In this document: positions 1 through 11,560 of the stretch, piece after piece | Numbering within the stretch: the first letter of the stretch is position 1 | Layout: each line of letters starts with the position of its first letter | Source of the DNA: Pyxicephalus adspersus | Taxonomy: Eukaryota; Chordata; Amphibia; Anura; Pyxicephalidae | Length of the DNA stretch: 64,000 bases | Direction: 5' to 3' | Assembly: GCF_032062135.1 (NCBI RefSeq) | Contig: NC_092859.1 | Coordinates: 64,182,154-64,246,153, forward strand | The notes under the pieces: generated by a model | Database searches by the model: none | Told to the model about the DNA's origin: nothing | What the model saw: only the letters and a program-made list of their open reading frames with translations | Made by a program: the position numbers and the translations under genes

Positions 1-147
1 CGATCCGCCGGTCCGGTCGTTCGTTTCCAACGACTTTCCTCGTTCGTCGGCGTCGTTGGTTACTTTTTTTTACGAACGATTTTTGCCCAATCGATCGTTC
101 GTCGTTCGTTTTGAACGATAAAAATTGGAAGTGTGTACGCACCTTTA
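1..147 (-). repeat. Terminal fragment of a dispersed repeat, first copy
   Basis: The fragment is cut by the window edge. Read on the minus strand from 147 it gives GCGTACACACTTCCAATTTT followed by a run of ATCGTT/AACGAAC-type motifs. The same head and motif order recur on the plus strand at 20158, so this is an interspersed repeat. I see no coding content. The CpG-rich ACGAACGA motifs stand out from the AT-rich surroundings. Confidence 0.7.
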
Positions 148-2302
148 GTCTCCTGCTCACACAATAGATGTCCTATAACAATTCAATAGCCACAGCACAG
201 GAAGAGGTTGTGCTATGAGCTGTTACCCCTAAAGTGTCTAACCAGCATACCTATTAGGCTTTTTCCAGGATTGATGTTATAATACAAACAAATGGAGATA
301 CTTCTATACCTCTGAGTCACAAATGGAGTGTTTGTGTGTAGATTTGTAATTTATCAAGCACCATTCCATGCCCTGAGGGACCAGCAGCAGGGCTCACCTC
401 CAGGTGACCTTTAGGTGAGGGAGGACTTCACCAATATGGACGGTGGAGAGCCAGAGATTTACTCCAGCCAGGTAGGTGGCCACACAAGTGCTAAGACTAC
501 ACAGGAGGAAAAAACACTAGGGTATGGAGCGCCTTGAATTTATCTAGTTAGGTCCCGAGAGTGAGCGTGGAAAAGGCATACCAGTGGTATGCTGACATTC
601 TGAAAGGTCAGGAAAGACTCCTTTGTCATTGTGGAAGAAAAAAAAATTAAAAAAAGGCTTTAAACCAGTGTGTAATAGATTTTTACACCTTTTTATGGTG
701 AACCTAAACAATGGAAATGTCAAACATTTTTCTAATATCATGTGTTGTTCATTATTAACAAAAGAAAAATACAAGTTCATACACAATACACATAAAAAAA
801 AACTCTCTGACACTGCTGAAAAATTCAAGCAATGTCTTTTTTAATAATAAAATAGAACTGTATTTCTTTCCTGCTTAGGCAACAAGCAACCCATAATTCT
901 TTCTCTATGAAGCTAAAATTCAGTTTTTTTTTGTCTTGGCTGGCTTTGCATGTTCTCAGCAGACTCAAAAGATGATATTAAAATATAATTTGAAATAATG
1001 CCTTGTATTAAGCAAAGTGAAAGTTCTGCATTACAGTAATCCTTTTTTATGGTATTAGTTTTATGAAACCTTGAATGTTGGATGTTTTTGTCTTTGTATG
1101 GAAATTATACAGAATTCCTTGAGGTATAACAGAAATTATGACATGTGTATTAAAATATTTTGCTATTTTGGCTGACGGGCAAAAAAAAAAGAAAAATCTT
1201 ATCTTTCATTCTGTTGGGAGCATCATAAAATAAATTACTTGTATCAGTCAGGGCTTTCTTTATTGAAAGACATGCTTTTACTGTATGTTTTTGTAATCTT
1301 CTCCCCAAGTTGCTTTTTATACACAGAAGCTTCGGTGAGCGATCAAAGTCTAAAAGTGGCCATTAATGGCTCAATCCCACCCCACATTGCAATGCTTGGG
1401 TGAGAATCATGGCATTAAGGATTACCTGGGGGCTGTTATAATGAACATTCAAAACATTCATATATCTGTCTTAAAAAAAAAAAAAGTAAAGTCTGGCCAG
1501 ACTATCCATATATTTTTAGAAGCAGTTAATTAACATTTAAACAAACCCTCACTGACCTTTACAGCTACAAATTCTGTGAAGTAATTCATCCTCAAAGATC
1601 ACAGAGACTCTTAAGTCAGGTTGCAGTCAGTGATGTGTCAGAATACATTTTTATGAGCTTTCTTTTCAGTTCATGAAATTTAGGGATGAATTACACCACA
1701 ATTTCCGCAAATACATGAACAGATTATTTTAAAACTTGATTAGATTATATTTTAAACATTTACTTGGTATTACTTGAATATGTAAATATTTAAAATCCCA
1801 TTAGCCTGTGCTTGCAGCACCTAACTTGCTGTTTTCAGCCTTCCATTGAATGAACATGAGCATGTATAGATGAATACAGGTGCACAGAAAGCTTTAGAAA
1901 TGCATACGGAGAATGCATTGTAAAACCCTTTAAAACACGAAACACCGCAATGCATTCCTAAACACGCTAATAACCATAATAAAAATCTAAAGCATATCTA
2001 AACAAATGTAATATATTGTAGCTTACTTTTGTGTGTTACACATATTTCCCCATTGTATCTCTGGAGGCAGCTATGGTTGTCACCAAGGCTTGACTTAAAA
2101 AATGTCTGCCATTGTTTACCTGGTGGATTGATGGGACTAGTGGAGACAAATAATTTGTACTGCTTGAAAGAATAAGAGGTATTTTCTGTACTTGCTGAAA
2201 AACAATGATTGCCTGAAAAAGGAAAATAAATGCAGCCACTATGCATTATATGATTTTTTTGGTTTTAGTTGCAAAACACCAGTAGATTTGTGAAAGGGTA
2301 TA
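148..2302. other. Non-coding interval, nothing recognised
   Basis: This is AT-rich sequence with several short A or T runs. Open frames are short and lie in low-complexity sequence, with no motif I recognise. I see no exon, RNA gene or transposon terminus here. Confidence 0.6.
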
Positions 2303-2896
2303 CCCTGTTTCCCCGATTATAAGGCACTGTCTTATATTTTTTGAAATGCCAAAATATGCCCTAGGTCATATTTTCAGGGGATGTCTTATTTTTCCATGAA
2401 GAAGACTACAGTACACATTTATTGTTGAAAGTCACTCATGATCACTCATGTTCCATTGATTGTCCCCTTCTGATCACTCATGTGCTGTTCATATTCCCCT
2501 TCTGATCACTCTATGCCATTGACTGTCCCCTTCTGATCACTCTGTGCAATGATTGTCCCCTTCTGATCACTCTATGCAATGACTGTCCCCTTCTGATCAC
2601 TCTATGCCATTGATTGTCCCCTTCTGTTCACTTACTGGTAATGAAGTGTAGGGATCTCTGTTAGGGCAGGGATCAGCAGCTTGCTTCCTGGTGCAGAATG
2701 CCGGCTTGTTACTTTCAGTTTCACTCTGCACTGCAGCCAGGAGCAGACACGTGCTGCAGCCAGCATCAAGGAGACACACACAGGATCAAATATAGGGGGA
2801 TGTCTTATTCACGGGTGAGTGTCTTATTTTAATTTGTTTTTCAAAAATCGGGGGTGGCTTATTTAATGGGGATGTCTTAAAATCGGGGAAACACGG
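2303..2896. mobile_element. TA-flanked MITE (Tc1/mariner-like ends)
   Basis: The left end CCCTGTTTCCCCGATT and the right end AATCGGGGAAACACGG are inverted repeats with one mismatch. Each is flanked by TA (2301-2302 and 2897-2898), the target duplication of Tc1/mariner elements. The sub-terminal parts repeat CTTATTTT and GGGGATGTCTTA motifs in both arms. There is no transposase, so it would depend on an enzyme supplied elsewhere. A 31-bp tandem repeat fills the middle. Confidence 0.75.
2439..2627. repeat. 31-bp tandem repeat inside the MITE
   Basis: About six head-to-tail copies of a unit that starts TGATCACTCTATGCCATTGA and ends TGTCCCCTTC, with small substitutions and one-base length changes. 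The repeat lies wholly inside the TA-flanked element. Confidence 0.85.
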
Positions 2897-3225
2897 TATT
2901 AGAACTAAAAGTACCAGGCTTCCACTTCCTATGTTCTATTGTCCAAAGGACATAAACATCTTCATGCATTTTTGTTGTCCTTTCAATTTCAGAATGCTTT
3001 GAGTTTGTTGTTTATTATAGAAATTGCTCGATCAAAATAATTTCTGGTTGTCATTATATATACTTTAAACAAACAATCCTTAAGAATAAACTGCAAAAGA
3101 TAAAAACAAGTAGGGAAGTTTTTTAAACCTTTGTCAAGTCTTTCAGTTTAAGCTGCGGCAATTCCACTCCTATTGGCCATGAGACACAAAGTAGGAGGAA
3201 ACCTTACATTTTAAAATTTTCCTAC
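2897..3225. other. Short non-coding spacer
   Basis: AT-rich sequence between the MITE and the GRIP2 retrocopy. The last 80 bases could be 5' untranslated sequence of the copied mRNA, but nothing in them proves it. Confidence 0.4.
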
Positions 3226-6200
3226 ATGAAGGAAGTGAGAAGGTGTGACTTTGGTGCCCAGCGTCAAAGTATTCCACAGGAGTACAGGGGAGTCACAATT
3301 GTGGAGCTCATCAAGAAAGAAGGAAGCACACTGGGCCTGACCATTTCAGGGGACACGGACAAAGATGGCAAACTTAGGGAATCCAATCTGAGGCCGGAAA
3401 GCCTGGCAGCAAAGAGTGAACAGCTAAATATTGACAAATAAATAGTCAGTGAATAAAATCAACTTTACAAAACTCCGCCATGAAGAGATCATCAGTTTGC
3501 TGAAGAACGTAGAGGAGAGAGTGGTTCTGCAGGTGAAGTACGATTTACCCCCAACCACTCCAGATAACACTGCGGCCATCATCCCAAAGACGCTGGAAAT
3601 CACACTCTGCTAAGAGGGCAACAGCTTGGGCTTCGTAATGAGAGGAGGGGCACAAGACTACTGGCACAAGTCCAGGCCTTTGGTCATAACCTACGTGAGG
3701 CCGGGAGGACCAGCAGATAGGGAAGGTACTTTGAAAATTGGTGACTGCATCCTGTGCGTGGATGGAATCTCCCTCCACAATGTCCCCCTCTCCAACGCCC
3801 CTGCTATCCTCCGGCAGTGCAGCCAGGAAGGTCGTCTTCCAAATCGAATATGATGTCCCCCCTATGGACACTGTGACAAATGCGTCAGGACCTCTACTGG
3901 TGGAAATTGCTAAAACTCCAGGCTCCACACTGGGCCATTCCCTGAGCACAAGCACTTATCAGACCAAGCAGGTGATAATCATTGACAAGGTTAAGTTAGC
4001 CAGCGTGGTGGACAGGTGTGGAGTGCTGCACCCTGGAGATCAGATTCTGTCCATCGATGGCACCAGTACAGAGCATTGCACGGTGATGGAAGCCACGCAG
4101 CTCCTGGCCAGCACCACAGAGAACATGAAGCTGGAGATCCTGCCAGTCCATCAAAGTCAGCTTTCTCTTCGGCCACCAGAGACCGTTAAGGTACAGAAAA
4201 GTGAGCACCACCACTGCTGGGTCCCCTGCGTAAACTACTGCCATACCAACCTCCCTGGGCACTGCAAAACCCCCACTTGGAATCTGCCTTCCAATCAAGA
4301 CCACTGCAAGTCATTAGTTGCCACTAATTTCTCCTCTTCGTCATCGGCGGGCACTCCTGGATTTAGTAGAAGTCAAAATTCTAACACCTTACCCTGCACT
4401 GCACACCAGATGAGTCCTAGGACAACTATGACTAGGAGAAAGGACCACAAGAGTTCCTTGTCCCTTTTTTCTAGTACAGGGGGATCGTGGCGGTCAGATC
4501 ATACATACGGAAACCACAGAAATAATCCTACGATCAGACCCTTTAAACAGCTTTGGAATCCAGCTTCAGGGTGGGATATTTGCAACAGAGGCGCTGTCAT
4601 TGTTAGGATTCGTTGAGCCAGACAGCCCAGGCGAAAGGTGAGGGCTCCTGCAAGTTGGGGATAGATTGCTCTCAATCAATGGGATATTAACAGAAGATGG
4701 GACACTGGAGGAGGTTTTTACCTCTTTCCAGCTTCCAGATTCAGCTTTGTACAATAAGATTGTGCTAGAGATTAAATACAATGTTGCAGAGTCCATATTT
4801 CCGAGCGTTTGTACGTTTCATGTCAAGCTGCCGAAGAAGAGAGGAGTAGAGCTGGGCATCACAATCAGCTCGAGCAGAAAACCAGAAAAACCTCTAATAA
4901 TTTCTGACATTAAGAAGGGCAGTGAAGCACACAGGACCGGCACCTTGGAGCTAGGTATAAAGCTGTTGGCCATCGACAACACCCGTCTTGTTAACTGTTC
5001 GATGGTCAAACTCAGTCAAACTGAGGATACGCAAGGACGAACACAACTCTGATGAGCAAGAGACAACCAGGCCATTATCTACACGGAAGAGCTAAAGAGA
5101 TATTGGGGGCCTCTGGGAATCACAATCTTGGGGACTGAAGAGCCATTTGATCCCATTGTCATTTCAGGTTTCACCAAAAGAGGGCTGGCTGAGACTACTG
5201 GAGCCATCCATATTGGGGACCCCATTCTAGCCATTAACAATGTCAGTCTGAAGGGGAAGCCATTAAGCGAAGCGATTAACTTGATATAGATGGCGGGAGA
5301 GACGGTGACCCTAGATAAAAATAAAGAAGCAGGCAGAACGACCTCACTCACAAAAGCTCTCAGATGAAGTGAATGAAGAAAGAAGACTTGATGGACTCTC
5401 AGAAAGCCAGACCTCGAGTCATGGGATGGCTCCGCCATTGGAACAGGATATAGCAGTCAGGGGAACTTCATTCATCAGGCTGTAGGCCTCTCTCTGTACC
5501 CACACGAGTGGAGAGCCAGTCGGCAGAGGATGAACACGCCACCCGTGGAGCACAGAAAAAGCTAACCGTTCTTGGATGGAAGCTTCAATGAGGAGGAGTG
5601 GGACAAGCCAGCCCGATACCCCAGCCAACCCAACGGCCTTGAGACAGAGCACGACGAAAGCTTCTGGCGAGTCTTTGGAGCGGCTTTGGAAGATCTGAAG
5701 ACCTGCGGACAGTCTGAGCTTTTGAGGGAAATTGAGGCATCCATCATGACGGGCAGTGTACAAAGTTTGGGCCTGGATGGCAGCAAACTGATACATGAAA
5801 ACTCCAATCAGAGTAGCCGATTCCTACATCGGAGGGCAAGTTTGCACCACTCTAGAAACATCCCTAAAGAAGACAGCAAGCTCAACCAAACCCAAAAATC
5901 ATAAAAGATGAGGGGCAAGATGTTTGCTCCAGCGCTGAGTTACTCAAGGTGACTGTTATGAAGGACTTGGAGACAGATGACTTTGGGTTCAGCGTCTTAG
6001 ATGGCCTTGTAGAGAAAGGTGTGTACGTGAACATGATCCGACCTGGTGGTCCAGCAGACAGGAGTGGTCTCCAGCCTTACGATCAGATCCTGCAGGTAAA
6101 CCACATGAGCACCAGAGATTTTGACTGTTGCCTGGCCATGCCTCTTATGTCCGATGCTGGGTACAGGCTAGATCTTATCATCAGTCCGAGTTCTTCATCA

Positions 6201-6290
6201 GGGGGTCCACGGGAGGATGCCATCAAACGCCAAACTAGCGTGGAATCCAAAACAAGCCCAATGAAATATGTATCAGAGGGAAATCTGTAG
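3226..6290 (+). pseudogene. GRIP2: Processed pseudogene (retrocopy) of GRIP2, seven PDZ domains
   Basis: Glutamate receptor-interacting proteins are multi-PDZ scaffolds that bind AMPA-receptor tails at synapses. All seven PDZ domains can be followed across three frames without introns: PDZ1 about 3280-3540 ([10 protein letters not shown]), PDZ2 3585-3850 ([20 protein letters not shown]), PDZ3 3885-4145 ([14 protein letters not shown]), PDZ4 4500-4785, PDZ5 4812-5040 (VELGITISS), PDZ6 5072-5320 (GPLGIT), the region before PDZ7 5572-5800 (CGQSELLREIEASIMTG) and PDZ7 5945-6180 ([18 protein letters not shown]). Breaks include a stop at 3439, frameshifts near 3450, 3828 and 4490-4555, stops at 3611 (TAA), 4639 (TGA) and 5287 (TAG), and frame changes near 5015-5080 and before 5949. 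The PDZ3-PDZ4 linker resembles GRIP2 more than GRIP1 from what I know of the family. Lack of introns and many disablements mean a dead retrocopy. The 5' end seems truncated just before PDZ1. I find no clear poly(A) tail or target duplication. Confidence 0.88.
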
Positions 6291-6971
6291 CTCTTTTTAT
6301 TTCTTTTCATTTTTTCCATATTACACCGACAATGCCAACAAGAGTGAGCTATGATGCACTTTGGACTGTTGTTTTTGTGAAATGGACCCTTGCACCCTTG
6401 TGATTCCTGTATTCAAATCACATTTAGTTGCCAAACTTGCCGTCATAGAAATGAAAACCGTAAAAACAAAAAGGTGATAATGAATGTGAAAATGAAAACA
6501 AAAAGGTAATAGAAAATTATTCAAGAGGTTCACCTTTTCCTTCTTAGACCTGATAAATGGAAGTTTGAAATTTACAGCTTCATGATTTCCAATTAGGATG
6601 TTGAACTAATCAGTCTAATCTTCATGAAAATTATTTAGAAGCCTTGAGATTGTTTTGCAATGTTTTCTAATAGGGAAAAACTCCTTACAATGGTCCACCC
6701 ACCAGATGCTGAGTTGGTTTTTCAAGTTTTGTGCATTAAAATGTATATTGTTTATTTTTATTTTTATCCATTTAGTGAACTATCGCCTCCTTGCATCTGA
6801 AGGAGCCATTTTTGTCAGCTGACCATCATTTTGTTACGTCAATGTGGTCAGCAGATTCTCTAGCAGAACAAGGCAAAACTTTACCCATCATTACCAATAC
6901 GATGTGGTAGGTTCTTGGCTGCTTGCTTGTGAATATTCGGAATATTATGGTGGTATCCTGATTGCCTAGAG
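6291..6971. other. Non-coding sequence after the retrocopy, possible copied 3' UTR
   Basis: AT-rich sequence directly after the GRIP2 stop codon at 6288-6290. It may be 3' UTR carried along with the retrocopy. I see no poly(A) tract that would mark the insertion end. Confidence 0.4.
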
Positions 6972-7245
6972 CAGTGGTCCCCAACCCTTTGGGTGTCACA
7001 GACTACTAAATGTACGGACTCATGCCCGGGGAACTACGTGTCACTCAAAGGGTAGAAAACTTCCCCCAGGGTGATGTCATGATGCCAGAACCCACCCACT
7101 CTCCCATTGCAGGCTCAGAGTGCGATGCATACGGAAGACAAGGTCCGTGGCTCTGGCCGGTGCACCTCCCCAAGCAGGGTCCGTTTCCTGACCCCTTTGG
7201 GGGGTGCACTGTCCAGAGCCATGAACAACAGATTGGGGACCGCTG
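6972..7245. mobile_element. hAT MITE with 8-bp target duplication
   Basis: The left end CAGTGGTCCCCAACC and the right end GATTGGGGACCGCTG form inverted repeats matching at 13 of 15 positions. They are flanked by identical 8-bp copies of GCCTAGAG at 6964-6971 and 7246-7253, the hallmark of hAT insertion. The 274-bp element has no transposase. Its interior at about 7030-7075 (CACTCAAAGG, AACTTCCCCCAG) matches the 60-bp minisatellite at 18168-18690, which ties it to the hAT-1 element. The long open frames across it on both strands look incidental. Confidence 0.92.
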
Positions 7246-7870
7246 GCCTAGAGAATTACTAGGCTGCCTTGAACTGAAGGATGGTTCACCTAGCAAAAAA
7301 TACATTGAACAGAGCAGGGTGGGTACATGTTTAATCATAGCTGTTTTTATTTTCATTGGTGCTCCTTGTAAAAAATTGCTGTGGCTTCCAGTAAGGATGT
7401 TTCTTTTAAAGTTTAGGTTATCCCCTAACAGCTGTTTGCATGACCTGTTACTAATTATTCCACAGCCCCCTTTATTTCTGGTCGACCTATTGACTCTAAT
7501 GGTGCTGGCTGGAGTCAGACTGGTTGTGTGCTGGGGATCCTCTAAGGAGGTGGGCAATCTCAGTTGGTCTCCAAGTCATTATGCCAACCCATTGGGATTG
7601 GTACAATGAGGTCTGAAGGAATAAAGGTAAGGGGAAGAGTTATAGGTAAGTAAAACCCCTATAGTAGTTTTGTATTTACATACACAATATCAGTGTTCTC
7701 CCCTAGCCCTTTTAGCTGGGTGCACCACCCAGCATTTTTCAGTAACCACCAGGCTGTTTGGGTGGTTGTTGAAAATTTGGCTCACAATACAGGGGCTGCC
7801 ACTCACCTACAATTTCTTCCCACCTGGCCGAAAAAATTTTTTTGTTTGAACATGCATATGCGTATTCATG
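7246..7870. other. Non-coding interval with a possible hAT-like end
   Basis: No gene is recognised. Near 7691 the sequence CAGTGTTCTCCCCTAG followed by a CACCACCCAG motif resembles the start of a non-autonomous hAT-type repeat, but I find no matching right end or target duplication. Confidence 0.35.
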
Positions 7871-7872
7871 TA

Positions 7873-8913
7873 CCGTATTTTTCGGACCATAAGACGCACT
7901 TTTTCCCCCCCAGAAGTGGGGGGAAAAAGTCCCTGCGTCTTATGGTCCAAATGTAGCCTCTGTGCCCGGGCCGTCTCTCCGGTATCCTCCCCAGCCGCTG
8001 TCCCGTCCCCCCTGTGNNNNNNNNNNNNNNNNNNNNNNNNNNNNNNNNNNNNNNNNNNNNNNNNNNNNNNNNNNNNNNNNNNNNNNNNNNNNNNNNNNNN
8101 NNNNNNNNNNNNNNNNNNNNNNNNNNNNNNNNNNNNNNNNNNNNNNNNNNNNNNNNNNNNNNNNNNNNNNNNNNNNNNNNNNNNNNNNNNNNNNNNNNNN
8201 NNNNNNNNNNNNNNNNNNNNNNNNNNNNNNNNNNNNNNNNNNNNNNNNNNNNNNNNNNNNNNNNNNNNNNNNNNNNNNNNNNNNNNNNNNNNNNNNNNNN
8301 NNNNNNNNNNNNNNNNNNNNNNNNNNNNNNNNNNNNNNNNNNNNNNNNNNNNNNNNNNNNNNNNNNNNNNNNNNNNNNNNNNNNNNNNNNNNNNNNNNNN
8401 NNNNNNNNNNNNNNNNNNNNNNNNNNNNNNNNNNNNNNNNNNNNNNNNNNNNNNNNNNNNNNNNNNNNNNNNNNNNNNNNNNNNNNNNNNNNNNNNNNNN
8501 NNNNNNNNNNNNNNNNNNNNNNNNNNNNNNNNNNNNNNNNNNNNNNNNNNNNNNNNNNNNNNNNNNNNNNNNNNNNNNNNNNNNNNNNNNNNNNNNNNNN
8601 NNNNNNNNNNNNNNNNNNNNNNNNNNNNNNNNNNNNNNNNNNNNNNNNNNNNNNNNNNNNNNNNNNNNNNNNNNNNNNNNNNNNNNNNNNNNNNNNNNNN
8701 NNNNNNNNNNNNNNNNNNNNNNNNNNNNNNNNNNNNNNNNNNNNNNNNNNNNNNNNNNNNNNNNNNNNNNNNTTATGACTGTGCTGTTGGTTTTTAATGC
8801 ACATAAAATATTTTAGGACACTATTTGTTTCAGAATATTTTTTTCTTCATTTCCCTTCTCTAAAAACTGGTGCGTCTTATGGTCCAGTGCGTCTTATGGT
8901 CCGAAAAATACGG
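7873..8913. mobile_element. TA-flanked MITE with perfect inverted ends, interrupted by a gap
   Basis: The left end CCGTATTTTTCGGACCATAA, continuing GACGCAC to 7899, is the exact reverse complement of 8887-8913. TA duplications lie at 7871-7872 and 8914-8915, so this is a Tc1/mariner-type insertion. Next to the left end a second copy of the TIR sequence in the opposite orientation (about 7934-7948) gives a foldback around a C-run/G-run. At the right end GTGCGTCTTATGGTCC is tandemly duplicated (about 8871-8902). Most of the interior is unsequenced. Perfect ends suggest a fairly recent insertion. Confidence 0.88.
8017..8772. other. Assembly gap (756 N)
   Basis: A run of N inside the TA-flanked MITE. 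The true length is unknown. Apparent open frames across it have no meaning. Confidence 0.99.
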
Positions 8914-8915
8914 TA

Positions 8916-9783
8916 TATACGTATACTTTTTTAATTCATGCTTAGTGATTGGCTGTGCTAATCGACCTTTCAGACAACCACAAGAAGTGGAGGTTTGTCC
9001 GTTTCATTCTAGACACCGTTCAGAATGAAATGGACAGGTGATGACTTGAACCAAGAGATGTCTTTACTGGAAGCTGAAAACCATGAACAAGGAAGCCTCT
9101 TGAGAGCACGTTGTATGCAGACCTTCCCAATACAGTCGGCTGTGCATTCCCTCATATACAATATCTGTGCCATAGCAGGTACCGAAGGTATTTTTATATG
9201 CAATAAATGTGGGTACAGAGCTCCCCGTTTTCTTGGGTTTTTACGATGCATTTAAAACAAAGGCTTTAAGAATAATAGTTTCCTCGTACCCTTTCCTATG
9301 CATTTTCAACAGTTGTGTTTGTTGACCCGCATTATGAGAAATTAGTATTTTTATCCATACAAGTTTAAAAGCAGCTCAACTTGTAAAGTATTTTTCTACG
9401 GATTTAGGTTTTCTTACATATTCATGAAAGCACAAATTACGCTAAGGTTACAGGATACGGTGAACTTTATTTTAATTCCTGTTTTGGGCACATTTGTAAA
9501 TATTTTTTTTCTGTATTTAAAAAAAAATGTTTTTAATAAAAATGTAAAAAAAAAAGGGATAAAAACATTTGTAAAATAATAGTCAGAAATAAAATAATGG
9601 TAATTTTAATAATATGAAATACACCTAATAAATCTAACATTATAAACTCTTAAGTAATCATAACCAACAATTAACAAACATACCAAACAGAATACAATTG
9701 AACAAGTTTTAAAGATTAACAGAATTATTAAAGTAATTTTAACTATTACAAAAGAAATAAAGCTTATTCAAGTTTTACGGATT
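8916..9783. other. Non-coding interval, nothing recognised
   Basis: The first part (9009-9255) is open in two directions but matches nothing I know. The rest is very AT-rich with poly(A/T) runs at 9500-9560. The 3' terminus of hAT-1 should lie in or near this stretch, but I could not find its inverted repeat. Confidence 0.45.
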
Positions 9784-10276
9784 TTAGAGTGATGTTTGTT
9801 TCTGCTTGTTTAAAAAAGGTTTATAGATTTTTGGCTCCAATGATGTTACTGCAAGATGGAGAGTTGATTTTATTTCAAGCCGAGACCGGTACCGTGTTTG
9901 AAATGCTGTGACAGATAAAAATGTCTTTTTACACAATATGTTGTTGAAAATTAAATCAAAATGTTCATTGCATTTTCACTCAGCAATGGGTATTCACTTT
10001 TTATGGAGAGCCAAAAACGAGATCTTGATAAGGACGACTGAAATTTAGCTTTAAGACCGTCGTTGAATGATAGATCAATGAGGTTTTCTTTTTCAGTCAT
10101 GCGTAAACTGCTATCTCCAATGTTTGCTGCAAATGGATTTAATATCCACATATTGCCATGTCTGGGATCTTCTTCGTTTGGGTAATAATGACCAAAAGAT
10201 TCTGTGAGTGAATGTAAGTGCTGTTGAACAATGGTTACCACCTGAGGGTTGACATCCTTCTCTCTCATATATTCAT
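9784..10276 (-). pseudogene. hAT-1 transposase, C-terminal segment
   Basis: On the minus strand this segment reads as the C-terminal third of a ZBED5/FAM200-like hAT transposase, with WILNPFAANI and RFWLSIKSEYPLLSENAM, followed after a stop at 9951-9953 and a frame change by TRYRSRLEIKSTLHLAV and TSLEPKIYKP. That last part corresponds to the hAT dimerisation domain, so coding similarity continues to a TAA at 9784-9786. It is separated from the middle segment by the SINE at 10277-10607. The stop and the frameshift make it a relic. Confidence 0.8.
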
Positions 10277-10607
10277 CAAGGGCAGCACGGTGGCTCAGGG
10301 GTTAGCACTCCGGCCTTTGCAGCGGTAGGATTCCCAGCCAGGACAATATCTGCATGGAGTTTGCTGGTTCTCCCCGTGTCTGCGTGGGTTTCCTCCCACA
10401 TCCCAAAAACATGCAGTAAGGTTAATTGGCTTCCCCCTAAAAAAAAAATTGACCTTAGACTACATTAATGACTTATGACTATGGTAGGGACATTAGATTG
10501 TAAGCTCCTTTGAGGGACAGTTAGTGACACCACTATGGACTTTGTACAGCGCTGCATAATATGATGGCGCTATATAAATACTGTGCAATATTAAAAATAA
10601 TAATCAA
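10277..10607 (+). mobile_element. tRNA-derived SINE inserted in the hAT-1 transposase
   Basis: The element starts GGCAGCACGGTGGCTCAGGG and its TGGCTCAGGGGTTAGCAC stretch resembles a tRNA-type pol III A box. A degenerate B-box-like sequence (about 10327-10337) follows. The body includes CTCCCCGTGTCTGCGTGGGT, and the 3' tail reads GGCGCTATATAAATACTGTG before an A/T-rich end. The same body family is widespread in amphibian genomes. It splits the hAT-1 reading frame between FQILI and DEYMRE. The short sequence ATCAA at both edges could be a minimal target duplication. Confidence 0.8.
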
Positions 10608-11560
10608 AATTTGAAAACATTTGCAGACCTTTTTCAGCCAACCGCGTTTGCCACAGAAATATTTTCTTTTGAAAAGCATCCATTTTACCTCATAGTGTGA
10701 ACAGGTCCTAAAGTTGTAACAGCACAAAAAATTCTGCCAGGTATGCAAGCTTGGCTACCTACTCATCATCGAACAAACGTTCTTGAAATTTTGAATTATT
10801 TTGCTGCTGGAAAAAAAAAATTGACTTCTGTAGGGTTAGTATTTTTCCCCTTGAGAGCCATCTCACCTCAGCCTGAAGAAGAAGGTGAGTATAATGGGAA
10901 CCCATTTTTTCACAAAGTGCCTCAAATATTTGAGAATTGAGCGCTTTGTGTCGAATTTCATTTACAATTTTAATAACATCAGATAATACTTTGTGTAGTT
11001 TTGGGGACATTTTCTTTGCCCCCAATTGCTCACGATGTACAATGCAGTGTGTAGACAAAATGTCTGGGTGACCAACTTTTTTTTACCTTTGCAACGATTC
11101 CTGAAAGATGTCCAGTCATGTTTGCAGCACCGTCAGTACATATCCATTTTTTCCAATCAATTCCATGTTACAGAAAATACCGATTAAGTGCTTCAAAGTT
11201 AGTGCCTCAGAGCTAGTTGTCCTACCTGGCAAGTTGAGCGAACAAAGTAGTTCTTCCTGTAACTCCCCTTCAACCTCAACCCTCACAAAACAAAGGAGAA
11301 GTGCCTTGTTACTTACGTCTGTTGATTCATCAAGTTAAATTGAATAAAATGGTGAATTTTTCACCATTTCCATAACTTGATTTTCAGCTATGTCTTCATT
11401 TCTGCGCTTGACAGTGTTAGCGGACATAGGAATTTCTTTCAGTTTCTGGACAGCCTGCTTTCCCAAAACCTCTTCACAGGCTTGAAACATGCAAGGCTTA
11501 ATTTATTCTTCTCCATAGGTATATGGCTTGACTGTGGCAAAACATAGCCCTGTCGACTTG
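10608..11560 (-). pseudogene. hAT-1 transposase, middle (catalytic) segment
   Basis: Minus-strand translation gives, in order, QACEEVLGKQAVQKLKEIPM, LDESTDVSNKALLLCFVR (first catalytic Asp region), ICTDGAANMTGHLSGI (second catalytic Asp), CIVHREQLGAKKM and LLQAEVRWLSRGKIL. These are landmarks of ZBED5/SCAND3-type hAT transposases. Stops (for example just before LDEST near 11335) and a frameshift near 11045 break the frame. At its upstream edge the protein stops abruptly around 11560, where the Ngaro-like element begins, and resumes at 17405. Confidence 0.85.

Noticed and set aside
3545..5807. Minus-strand open frames across the GRIP2 copy
   Set aside because: Antisense shadows of the PDZ-coding strand without recognisable domains.
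3226..6290. Functional GRIP-family gene
   Set aside because: No introns where the family has many, several in-frame stops and at least five frame changes.
7010..7609. Open frames of 170-199 codons on both strands
   Set aside because: They overlie the hAT MITE and flanking repeat sequence, have no recognisable domain, and the MITE explains the low stop density.
7866..8816. Long open frames of 250-310 codons
   Set aside because: Almost entirely N in the assembly gap; no coding evidence.
9009..9255. Small protein gene (80 and 76 codons on opposite strands)
   Set aside because: No recognisable motif, no context and the same stretch is open in both directions by chance; left as unannotated.
10277..10340. 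tRNA gene
   Set aside because: The A-box-like sequence belongs to a SINE head; no full cloverleaf or anticodon arm can be built and the SINE body continues directly.
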